The notes below the pieces were generated by a model. The model did no database searches. It saw only the letters and a list, made by a program, of their open reading frames with translations, and was not told where the DNA came from. A program made the translations under genes and the position numbers. A stretch of DNA of 64,000 nucleotides from the NCBI GenBank assembly GCA_039090855.1, contig CM077006.1, positions 51,531,336 through 51,595,335 on the forward strand, read 5' to 3'. This stretch comes from Macrothele yani. Lineage: Eukaryota > Arthropoda > Arachnida > Araneae > Macrothelidae. Positions 12,101-24,800 of the stretch are shown one piece after another (within the stretch, counting starts at the first letter, position 1; each line of letters starts with the position of its first letter).

Positions 12101-13798
12101 CAAAAGATGCTAATAACGCAGCTTCAGTCCTCCTAAACAAGAAAACCATTGCCCCCCCCACCCAACACACACACATTTTGCAGGGGGTGGGGAGAGAAAT
12201 TTGTCAGACATAAGTTATGTCAGTAGAAAAATTCCTAACTACAAAACATTGTGCAGGGATAAAAAGGCAGGAATGGATAAAATTCCAGGACATGCAACAG
12301 AATTTTAGGACATTTCCAGGACAAAATGGACCCAGGATGTGTATGAACCCTGGATTCGACATATACATATCTATATCAAAGTTGATATTCACGTGTATCA
12401 ATATCAAAACTGATGTTATACAAGCACATCAATATACGCAACACAAATTATGTTTTTTAAAAATAGTAGCCTTACAATTAAAATAGTTCAAGTTTTTCTG
12501 AAAATAGTTGCTTTTGGCTGTTTTTTGTAAGACGTAGCCGCCATAGTCACCTGTCATCAAAAATAGTAGCAATAGTCGCCTGTCATCAAAAATAGTAGCA
12601 ATAGTCGCCTATTTGGTGACCACTGGCAGCCCTGCTATTGCATCACTCCTGGTTGGAAGGAAATGAAAATTGCAGTCTTCTATTGCTTAGCACGAAATGG
12701 TCGATTATCTTCCTTATAAAATCTGCATTTCTGTACACTGAATTCTGATGGGCACTCATTATACAGACCATCTAGTCTTTTCCTGGTCATGAGTGATCTT
12801 AGCTAAGACTTCACCCTACACAGGATATTAAAATACCCTGCTGTTGCATGGAGTGTGATTGGGATTTGTCCAGTGTCCTTGAAATTGCCGGGTAAAGTTT
12901 CTCAATTTCCTGCATCCTTTTTGAAAGGAAAATATTTTCTGTTTCCACTACTGATTTACCTTTACAAAAGTGGTACCACAGCTTTGATTCTGCATCTAAA
13001 TTGTCAAAATACACACCATATCTTGCTGAAATATCTTTGAATGACAAATTAAATTCAGCTTCAAGTTTACTAATATTTTGGGAAGTAAATTAAAAAGAGT
13101 TTTCTCTTTTTAATATTTTCAATGAAGGTTTCTTCTCTTCCAAAAATCTACTTTCTAGAGTTATCAAAGAATCCAAATACAGAGTGTATATAGAAGAATG
13201 TTAATATTTTTTTACCAAATTTGATAGTACATTGAACCTTGTTTGACCACGTGGTAGAAAGGAGGAAGAAAACATGTTTCGACAGTTGAGAGGTCAGCGA
13301 GCATGGTTTGCCATAGTGAGCACATAGCAAGCAGAGCTGGAGGTGCATCCTCGAGTCTTAAAAAAAAAAAAAAAAAAAATAGAAATTCATCCCTTCACTG
13401 TTCTGCCTTTATTATTCTTTTCTAAATTTTTTTATTCAAATTTCCAGGGGTTTGGTAACTTGATCCTCTTTGACTCTCACGGTTGGTGCTCATGGTTGCA
13501 TGCTGGAACAAGTGCACTCATTGGAATGGAGAACAATAAGAGAAAGAGCATGTGTAGATACTGAATGTTTATGTCAGGAACATCTAGATGACTCTTATTA
13601 CTTCTTAATCAGCCTATGTAAAATTTGAAAATCAAGAAAATGTGAAATCCACGATTTCCAAATAAATAAAGCTGAATGAATAAATCAACTGGCCAGTTAG
13701 CACTTGACTATAAATAGCAAAAATTTGCACATGAATGAATTGCTAATTTTGAACCTGTACACAAAAATTTATTCACAAGAGCATTTCATTCAAGAAAT

Positions 13799-13848
<50 letters not shown>

Positions 13849-15682
13849 AATCAATCCACTGAGTGGAATCAAAATAATCAAATACTTTGGGAAAAAAACT
13901 GATTGCTCTAGAAAGAAGGAATTCTTGTATGCAGAAAACTACTACAAAATAAAGTTTATTGTTTCTTTTATTATTGCATATTTACGTATGCTTCTTCATT
14001 TAGTGTGTGAAATTTCACACAACATCACTATAAAAACATGCGTTGAGTTAAAATTTCATCATTTCTTCAGTGTGAACCATATTTAAACAGGAGCCTAATT
14101 TTCATTTCCAATAACATTACACAGTTGTATCAGAATAATATGATCACCTACATAATAATGGAAATAACCATCCTTGGCCTGGATGAGAGTGGCGAGACGG
14201 CATGGCATGGACGCAATGAGGCCCTGGAAGGTTGCCCAAACGTGACCATTCGGACTGCAGCAGAGCATGGAGGTCCACGAGATGACATGGTAGTGGGTCA
14301 GTACGTCAAACCTGTGCATCTAAATAGTTCCACAAGTGCTCTATGGGACTGAGGTCGGGCAATTTCTCCAGCCAAGGGAGAATGGAGACATTGCTGTCAT
14401 GTTTCTAGAACCAGTCATGCACTCCCTTAACAATATGGCAGGGTGCATTGTCCTGTTGGGAGACACCATCACCACCAGGGCAAATATCCAACATGAAGAG
14501 ATGCATGTGGCCAGCGAGGATGGACAAGTAGCCATTGGCTGAACGTCCATCCTAGCCCTGGACCCTGATAAGACCTAGACCATCCTTATGACCTGGGACC
14601 CTGTACCAGCAGTCCCACGGCATACCAGGAATACATCCCCCAGACATGCACACTGCCACCACTGGCCTGTACTTGACCAACAAACGTGTCCGGGTATTGG
14701 GTCTCATGTGTTTGACACCATACCCGCCACCACCCGTCACTCCTGTGGAGTAGAAATCTCAATTCGTTGGAGAAGACAACCTTCTCCCACTCTTCCACTG
14801 TCCAATGAGGGTAGTCCCATGTGAACTGCAGGTGTCACGTAACAGGGTTTGCTCTACTGTTATTAGGGACACGTACCAGGATGCCTCAGCATTCATTTGC
14901 GTGGTCAATTGCTGGGCTGTTGCGCATCAGTTGACCTTTACCAGTTGACATTTGCCTCTGGGACTCCAAAGTTATGATGTCGAGAGGTACTTGGTGTGCC
15001 AGCAATACATTCTTGGTACACCCTTACTACAGCACCTCGCGAACAGCCCATGAAGTCTGATATTTCTGAGATGCTTCCACCCTTGGTGCGGTAGTCAATG
15101 ATCATTCCTTTTTGGACATCTGTCAAATCCTCTGCCCATTGTGCTCATGTTACACACTATGGCTCATCTGTCCTGCTCGGACGCTTATATCTCCGTGTGG
15201 TCAACCTCGTCACGTGCATTCTGTGACACGCCTGGAAGGGTACACTGAGATTTCAAGGATCATCATATTATTCTGATACGACTGTATATGTGCTTCATAT
15301 TTGTAACTTCTGTGCCTATGACTTCTCTTTAAAAGAATTCATATCAGTATCAAGAGTCAGTTGTAATCAAATCTCTTATGTACAAATTATTTCTCACTCT
15401 TTTCCTTGTGGTGTCAGAAACTAAGTTTACAATAACCACATAAATTCTGCAAGATAAAATTTATGACATAGTAAAAGTGCACTTGAAAATTTTCACTCCA
15501 TGTTTTTTTTTTTTTTTTACAAACCATGCATCCCACATTATCAGTGCTGATTATTCTCGCTAACCACAAATTTATTATTCTTGCTAGTCTCAAAATTTGA
15601 GACCCTTGGCATTGCTAACTTATTAATATTCTCAACGTGAATAATAAGTGATACAACTTCAATAAAAAAAATTAGCTCCAAC

Positions 15683-15722
<40 letters not shown>

Positions 15723-18700
15723 CCTTCTTTCTTTTTCTGGAATCATCATATTTTGCTGACAATTTAAAAATCTACATTTCGAGGCACAAAATATTCAAGG
15801 ATTAACAAAATGTGTTACAATATTACAATCAAACAAATTAGGGTTGGCAAGTTTTTGACAAATGACAGTTTTTGATGGTTTTAATCATGGTTTAAACCAA
15901 CATGTCAAAAATGTCAAATTTTCGAATATTCCATTTTAATTTAAAATTAGCCTTTTAACATAGCATTTGACATTAACATGTGAGTAATATAATGCCAAGT
16001 TTTTAAATAGCATAACTTTCTTTTATCAATATTTGATATTAAGTATTCTAGTGAGATACTGCCACAATTGCTGATGCAAGCAATGTTTGGCTTAATTTCT
16101 TGAAAGAAAGTTCCTTTAGAAAAATATTGAAAAAGAGAATGAAAGAATGAGGGCAAATCCTGAAGCCAATCCTTTATTTGGTTCATATTTCACACCCAGA
16201 ACATGCAGGTGAAGAATAGAACATTACAACATACAAAAAGAATCTGCTTGCACATGGATGACAGAAAGAATTAGTGGGTGCTTGCATCCGCTGATTTCTT
16301 ATAAAGTGCCATTCCAGTCCTCCTATATCAGCAGATGTGGAAAGATAACAAATCACGTGATCTGGTGGAAAGGAATTTCCAAATGCAAAGATTTAAAGAC
16401 TAGTCCTGCTTCTGAACTTGTTCAAATAGCAATGATTTTCTTGTCAAGTCCTGCCAGCTCTGCCTCAAAGAAAGAATTTTTTCTAACTTTGCCATTTTAC
16501 ACTAAACTATAAAATTGCACAGGTGTCAACAAATGTACAAAATTAGTGATGTGCTATCATATGCTACAAGGAAAAAATGAGCCAGTTGTTAATTTAATTG
16601 AATCTGTGCATATGACATTTATTTTTAAAATTGACAAAAATAGCACCTTTTCCCCCTTAGCGTTACAAAATTTGTAAAAAAAAAAAAAAAAAAAAGGGAA
16701 AACTTTTAAGGCTGTCTTAGAAGGAGTGTAACAGAAATTCTGTCCTATATCTGTAATGCAAATTTTTTTGTACACATTTTCTCAAAAACTATTACTTTGT
16801 AGAGTTTGAAATTTTGAACACAAATAAAAACGATTCATAGCTAATACGTGTCGCAGTTATTTTTCCAAAAAAATTGTTAGAATTTTTTTTAAAATTCAAT
16901 TTTTCTGACTCCAAAGTATTCTAATTTGGCACTAGATGGCACCAGAAGTTAGCTTGGCAGTGTTTCTGTGTGGAAGAAACGAAATCTCTCATTTCTGTCT
17001 GATTTTTTTAATTATCTAGGCCGAATAGAAATCAAAGAATGGGCACTGAAGTGAGATTGGAATCTTGTCTTCTATAGATCATCTTAAATTCTACTGTATG
17101 TTCATTTTTTGAAGAGAAAATGTGTACATTACCAGAAAACACTTGAATTTGAGACAGAAACTACGCCCATCTACTAAGCTCCAACCCCAAACAATGTCAT
17201 TGGTTGAAACGCAACAGCGCGTATTTTGTCTTTTCATTGTGGAGCCAACGAGAGACCCCTTGCATTCTGAATATGGTAAGGTATTCAGTCATTCGCCGAC
17301 GCCAACTTCTGGGACAATCCCTCAAGACCTAAAAGCCACGCCCAAGGAGTGATATTTTGCGCCATCTATTGCAGAAGATGAAGCCTAACACTCATTTAAA
17401 GACAGCCTTAATAAATCTATTAATGCTAATAATTTCTTTAAAGGAAATAATTTTTTTTTTTTTTGCCTTGTAGTTTTTGACAGTTTAAACAGGTTTTATA
17501 CCCTTGTCATGAGCAAAACTGATTTTTAATGTCAAAAGTCCAAACCCCGAAACAAATGCATGAAAATAAAAATTAAACAAAATTAATTTCCGCCCTTTCA
17601 AAAATGTGGAAAGTGCAATGCTTATTTGTAATTACCTTTATGCATTCAAAGGCTGGAATGCGATTTGCTATAACAGGCCAAACTGAGCTGTCAAAGAAAT
17701 TGTAGTCAACTTCTAAGTTGCTGTTGTCAGGTTCCTCTGACTGAAAAAAAAAATTACAAGAATGTAACACACACACATAGCATGATACATATTAGAAAAC
17801 TAAAAGAAAATATGTACACAGGAACAAAATTAAATTTTTTTTATTAGCTTGCAGGGCTGAACTAACCAAATAATGGTACCAAAAAGATACCTATATACTG
17901 TATTATGATACGACGTGGTTTGGTTGTTAAGATATTATTCTATTACGAGGATGAGCTTACTTCTGAAAAAAATGCAAATATTACCAATTTTATTTTTAAA
18001 AGGAAGAAAATGGCCGGTGATCAATCTAGGGACCCCAATTAAGAATTTTTTTTCATCAACGACTAACACCCCAGGTACGATCCTTAAAAACTCCCTGTAA
18101 ATGGAAGGTGATTCCACCACCACCGACAAGAGAAATTCACATACGACACAAAATAATTTGATTAAGCATATGTTCCAGGTTAACTATAAATTTATTTTGT
18201 GCTCCCAGGCACAGGTTGGAAAAACACTTGATACAAGAAAACTTTAGGTGGCTAGGCCGAATAAAAAAGAATTTAGCTATGAATTTTAGAGTCCAGAGTA
18301 TGTTGACAGTCCTAAATAATCCTCTGAGAAACCCTGGTCGGCAAACCAAGTAGTTTTCACCTGTGTGGTTTAGAGGATGAAGGAGGTAAGTGGCACAATT
18401 TGGTTACCAGCCTGCCTTACAAAAAATCTTTAAAGAATGTGATCATTCACTCAAAGAGTGCTAAGAGCTTAATGCTCCATGTGCATATCTAATAACTGTT
18501 GAACTTTGAGCTAAATGCTCTTTACAATTTAGATTTGGATGGTTAAGAGTGACATTTTAAAATTTTCCTTTTTTTTTTTTTCACAACACACCGCTTTTGA
18601 TCAGTTACCTGGAAAAATCTTTCTTAATTTACAGTAACACATTATACTACATTTGTTGGTTCTGGCCAAACCTTACACACACTCAAAATAATAAAAAAAA

Positions 18701-18808
18701 AATTTCAATTTCTTTACTCCCCTCTTTGTTTAATAATTTTCCTTTCCCTTTTCAAAACAAGGAATATCTTTCTACAAAATCTTCCCCTATATATATATAT
18801 ATATATAA

Positions 18809-18847
<39 letters not shown>

Positions 18848-21800
18848 TAATGAAATAACATCGTACCATTTTTTTTTTCACATTAAAACCAAAAACAATT
18901 AGGTGGTCGCCGAAAGAAAGTTTGCCGTTGATGACGTTTTTTTTTTTCCCTTCTTGTTTCCTTGTTTGCTTTCCTCTCTCTCTTTCTCTTCTCAAGGAAG
19001 CTTTGTCACTTAAACAGCATAGAAATGTTTGAGCTGAGCGGAGGAATTACGGTTTTTTTTTCTTTTTTCGTTAACTGCTGAGGTTCGGCGTCACGGAGTC
19101 TGTCCGTCGCCGTGAATTTACGCAAGTTTCCTTGCTTGCTTCCGAACTGCGTGGACATATATTTCCCTGCCCTTCAAGTGGGCAATAAGAAAGGAATTAG
19201 AAGATTTCCTCGGACGAAGGTTCAAACTTAAGTAACAATGCTTGTGCCGCAATTTCTCCGGCGTCTCCGTGGGACTCCCGAACTTGGCGAACTTGGCGGG
19301 TGGAAGATATCCAGCCCAGCTACAATTCTCTGTGAGAATAAGGGCTTTCAAGTAGCTTCCTCTGTTTTGGCATTTAAAAACAAATTAAAAGGTCCTACCA
19401 TGACGCTGACATCTTTTTCCTTCGTCCTCCCGAATTTGGCGGCATTTCCGATTTAGAAGCGCGGTCTCTCCCGCATAGCTTCTTTTTTCCTTCCCCTTTC
19501 TTAGTGCTGGGTGGTTTCTAGCTCAACTCTCTGCATCTCTGCATCTTCTCAGCGTACAAAAAAAAACGATTTGTACACATGCGCGATGCCTTACGCATCG
19601 CGCATGTGCGAGAAAGCGCCGACTTTCCAATTGGCTGCGTGAACGCCAGGAGGCAGAAACTTCCTCGATGGATGACTGACCTTTGACCCACGAAAACGGG
19701 CGCTGCGGTGAACTTCGCAGAATTCCACCCAAATCCCGAAGTGTTCCTGTGCAAAGCGAAAAATGCCTTTTCGAAGTAAACAAGAGCATAAATAAGTCGG
19801 ACTTTCTGCACTGGTAAAGCTGGGAAAACGTCCTCACAGATGCCATTCTACGAATTTATCGCTTTTAGAAAAGCGACACCAGAACTGTAGCCATTTTCGT
19901 TCTTTCTTTCTGAACAAAGACTTTTGGAGACCACCTTTACAAAAATTCATTAAACAAATTAACTAACATTGACGAACATCGTTACAATTAACTTCGTAAC
20001 GCATAAAAATCGAATTCTCTCTAGCTACAGGTACGACGATCGGAATTACGAAAAAATAGCGTAACGCAACGATGTGTTATTTTGCCCTGATGCATTAAGC
20101 CACAATTTTATTCTTTTACTAAATGGCTATTAAATATCCTTGACGATAGCGCACGCGCAATTAATTTACGAAAGTCACTTCGTTACGGAGCGATCGCCGA
20201 CCCGCTTTTTCTATCAGTCGCTGAATTATACTATCACTAGTTAATACCAAGTAAGATTCATACTAAAACCAACTAAATATTAATACTAAGCAAGATTTTA
20301 ATTACGAAAGGTTACTAAATTAAGCCCGATACACCCAACGACGATTTTAATACACGCTACTGACATATGGCATAAACACGCGATTTTCTCATTAGATACC
20401 ACTACAATAAGATAAAATACTTCAAACACTACATGTTTACAAATTACTCTTCCATTATTAAAGCTTACATAATAATACAATAAAAGAAATCGCGATAACG
20501 ACGGTAAATACGGAACTACAACCTTACAATTTTTCTTTTTATCGCTACGTTATCCCGACGATCAATAACGCCGAACGCCGCGGCGTCGCCGATAATTTTA
20601 AACTGATACATCTAACACTATACATATATAACTGCACTATACACTTAAGAAACTAAGGCAAATCAATTCATATACACTACATCATATACTGCACTAAAAT
20701 AAACTTCACTATATCTCTTCCCTGAAAGTAAACAGTGCACCAAAAAAAATGCAATGGAAGGAAGAAAAAAACATTGCATGAAAGAACAACAAAAAACCAG
20801 CAATATAGCATGATGTCAAACTTCCTTAAATCTACTTCCCAGCTAGTTACACATCCCTTAACTAGAAACAGACATCACAAGGCTATTTTACTTAGACCTA
20901 TTCACATAAATTTAACTACATACACAGAGATCAACACTTCACAGAGAAATCAGAAAGAAATTAAAATAAATGAAAAGAATTTACTTGATTTTCTTGACTC
21001 TTAAATCTATTTTTTTTTCTAACTCCCTCCTTGCCAAAGGGATTTGAGATCATCTCATGACAAAAAATCTCACTCTCATTGAGAGTGCGTGGATCTGGTG
21101 ATGGTTTTTCCGATCCAAAAATATTGGCCCATTAATTTAGAGATCGGAAAAACGTCAACAGATCAATTATTATAATTCTATAAGGTTTTTTACTGTAAGA
21201 CCTATTTTGAGAGAATGGCCGAACGTAAAAATATGGTTGAGGTATCAAAATAAAGGTCTTACCATGTAGATGTGCCAGTCAAAGAGAAAAATGAGATTGG
21301 GGCAATGGTTCGGGCATTGTGGGGTATCAAAGTCCCCATGTAAAGTCTATGGAAGAAGCATGCGGCTGACTGAAACAACTCTTGCGAAACATGCGCTGTT
21401 AAAGGCGGAAGCACGAAGGGACTGAGATAATTCAAAGTCTGAAGTCTTTACTTTTATGAGCGAACTGTTGCACAAAGCAATGGAATGGTCCATTCACCTC
21501 CATACACTGATTCGTGTTGTCATGGAAATGCTAGTAGGCGATCATATCAAAGTTCTTCACATCAGAACAGCAAAGACTCTCGAAGACCTGCTTGCGTTAT
21601 GTCGTTGGATATACAATTTAATATTCATGCGATCGAGTTTATTCACGTAGGCAAGACAATTCCCATTATGTAAAGATGTAAATAAACATTTGGTTGACCA
21701 TTGTTAGTGAAAATATTTAGAATGTACATATTGAGTTTTTTTACTGTGAGACCTATTTTGAAAGAACGGCTGAAAGTAAAAATATGGTTGAGGTATCAAA

Positions 21801-24800
21801 ATAAAGGTCTTACCATGTAGATGTGCCAGTCAAAGAGAAAACTGATATTTGAGCAATGGTTCAGGCATGGCGGAGCAGCAAAGTTCCTATGTGAAGTCTA
21901 CGGGAGAAGCGTGCGGCCTTTATCTACATCAGGCACTCAGTTCAATGTAAGACTTGGTGTGTGCATGGTGTTCTATGATCAGTCCTAAAGTAAGTAAATA
22001 CTTTATTGCATACTTACTCTTAACAGAATGTCTCTCCTGCAGAAAAAAAAAAAATACCCAAAAAACATAAGAGTCTTAATGGAAGGTGTGAGCGATTAAT
22101 GGGTTGCAACTATATGTCTCAGGCAAAAGAGAATGAAGAGTATTCACAATGCGAATCTCATTCCAACAACATTTACAAATGTTGCCCTATCTCAAGCAAG
22201 AGCAAAGGATTCTGTTGCAGAAAAGATCACTCACGAAGATGCACCTGGATTACCTGTCGCAAATGGATGGACTCAGAAGATTGTCTTTACTGAAGTGTTT
22301 GAATGAATTTGTAACATTTTTTTGTCAATCAAATAAAGTTTACATTTGTTGTTTCATGTGAGTTTATTCTTTAAAAAAAAACAAAAAAAAAACTGACCAT
22401 CGATTTCGACGGGGTTGTGTCTAGTATGCACTAACAATCAAATGATGTATCCTTGAGCATAAGAATTTGGGAGTCTAAAAATCCATTTACGGATCACAAA
22501 ATACTGATTATATGCAAATTATATCAAAACCATACAGCATGGCACTCTACAGAAGTCCATTCTAAATTAAAACACAAGAGATTAACCGTTGCAAACATAC
22601 TATCACAGCCGTAGTTCATAAAATAATGTAATTTAAAAATAATGATAAATATAATAAATATACAGTGTTTCATTATAATTATTAAATTATAATCTTAATT
22701 ATCTGCTCAGTCAGTTGGGGTTTACAAAATAAGTCACACTGTTCCAATGAATTAGGTCCAGAATATAATTTAAAACATACAGTATATCATAATTTAAACA
22801 TATTTTTATGAATAAATTATTCACAAATAATGTAAAAAAAAAACAACAACAAGAAATTGGTAAAAATACATACACATGGTTTATTTATGTGTATTGTCTG
22901 TTTCACATAAGATACATAATGTACACTGAAGAGCAATTGAGTTAGAGACAGCTGGCCTTATGCAAACATGGTGCTGTGGGCGGCCCTGTAAACGGAAACG
23001 ATATGACGTATGCAGCGATCTGACAATATAAGGAGTGATGCGACGGGAATCAGTAAGAGTCAGACGCAGTATGAGTAAGACGAAGGATCTAAGCGCATTT
23101 GATCGTGGGCAAATTGTCGGGGCCTGACAAATGGGGTCACTCCATCTTGGAAGTCGACCAGACACTGGGATGTTCACGAGCCACTGTGTCACGGGTGCAC
23201 TGTGAGTACATCGAATCCGGTAAAACCATCCCTGCAAGGGCCAACTGCCGTGGAACAACAGCGTGTGGATGAGCGGGGTCATTGTCAGCTAGCTCGCATT
23301 CTGACAGTGGATAGACGGGCCACAGTGCAAGAAATCACTCTGCAATTTAACGCTGGTGCACAAAAACGTGTAAGCAGCCACACCATCCAGAACCATCTCC
23401 TCGCTATGGGGTACAGAGACATCGTCCCACGAAGGTACCGCTGCTGACCGCACATCACAGGGTGCAAAGATTAGCATGGGCACGGGAACATCGCCACTGG
23501 ACCCTAGACATGCGGAAAAATGTTGCCTGGACTGATGAGTCGAGATTCACGTTGGTACATGCGGATGGCAGGATACGAGTACGGCGCAAACCACATGAAG
23601 CGATGGATTCTTCTTGCCAGCAGGGTACTCTTCAAGCTGGTGGGGGTGGCATTCTAGTCTGGAGACTGTTTACGTGGACTGAAATGAGACCCCTGGTACG
23701 TGTGACATCGTCCCTCACAGGTCAATGTTACTGGGATATCCTGGACAACCATTTGCTCCCGTTTGTGCGTCTTCAACATTCCACTGGGGACCTCATCCTG
23801 CAACAAGACAATGCACCGTGCCATCGCTCCCGAATTGTATCCGAATGGTTGGATGAACACTCCACCGACGTGACCTCCCTTCCTGGGCCAGCTAGGTCAC
23901 CTGACCTCAATCCCATCGAGCACATCTGGGATGCCATCAAGAGAGATGTTCGAGGCTCTGACCTCAATCCCATCGAGCACATCTGGGATGCCATCGAGAG
24001 AGATGTTCGAGGCTCTGAACCCCCCCCCTCCATCAAATCTTTGTGAACTGTGGGAGCTTGTTCAGGGGTCGTGGATCCCGTACAACTTCCCAACGCTTCC
24101 AGGTGTCTTGTCGAGTCCATGCCGAGACGAATCACCGCCGTCATCAGGGCGAAAGGTGGTGCTACACGTTACTAGACAGGTATCTCCAATTCAATTGCTC
24201 TTCAGTGTAGATAGATATATCTCAACTACTCAGCAGTGTGAGATACTACAGTTTGGGGTTTTTAATCCAGACCCCTTGGAATTTGGGGGTTTTCTGTAAT
24301 TTAGAGCACCATGTCTATAATCTGCAAACACAGACATTGTGAATATCTTGCAGCAATTGAAAAATGGGATCAAACAGCATGTTATCCCAACACATTCAGA
24401 CATGTGGGTGTAGAACAAAATGGGATAATGTAAGTGCTGGATTGGGAACAAAAATTTGAATAATCTTCAACAGATGGATCAATCTGTAATAAGAACTCAG
24501 AGAAGCTTTATACATCTTTAATTTCTTGGAATTGTCAGAATGGCAACAACAGGTTTTGCAGGAATCTGGCAACTTGAAAAATACACAGTTCAGAAGCCTT
24601 CTGGGACAATTCAGATCAGTTCAGCATTGATAATGTGACTTGATGGGCATTTAAGAAAATGAAACATCTGTGGATAGTTAAAAACAGCCAAGAGCTATAG
24701 AATAATTCTGGTATATTTCTGTGAGAATTACTTACTGGCTATTTTTGAAATAACTAAAAAAAAATGGATATAATTGATTACATCTTGCATCACTGACAGG

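Noticed and set aside
18597..18995. Open frames of about 100 codons on both strands with IYIYIY runs
   Set aside because: They come from a (TA)n microsatellite.
22099..22293. Cysteine-rich 64-residue peptide that might be a secreted knottin
   Set aside because: There is no signal peptide, the cysteine spacing fits no framework I can name, and an overlapping frame looks more protein-like.
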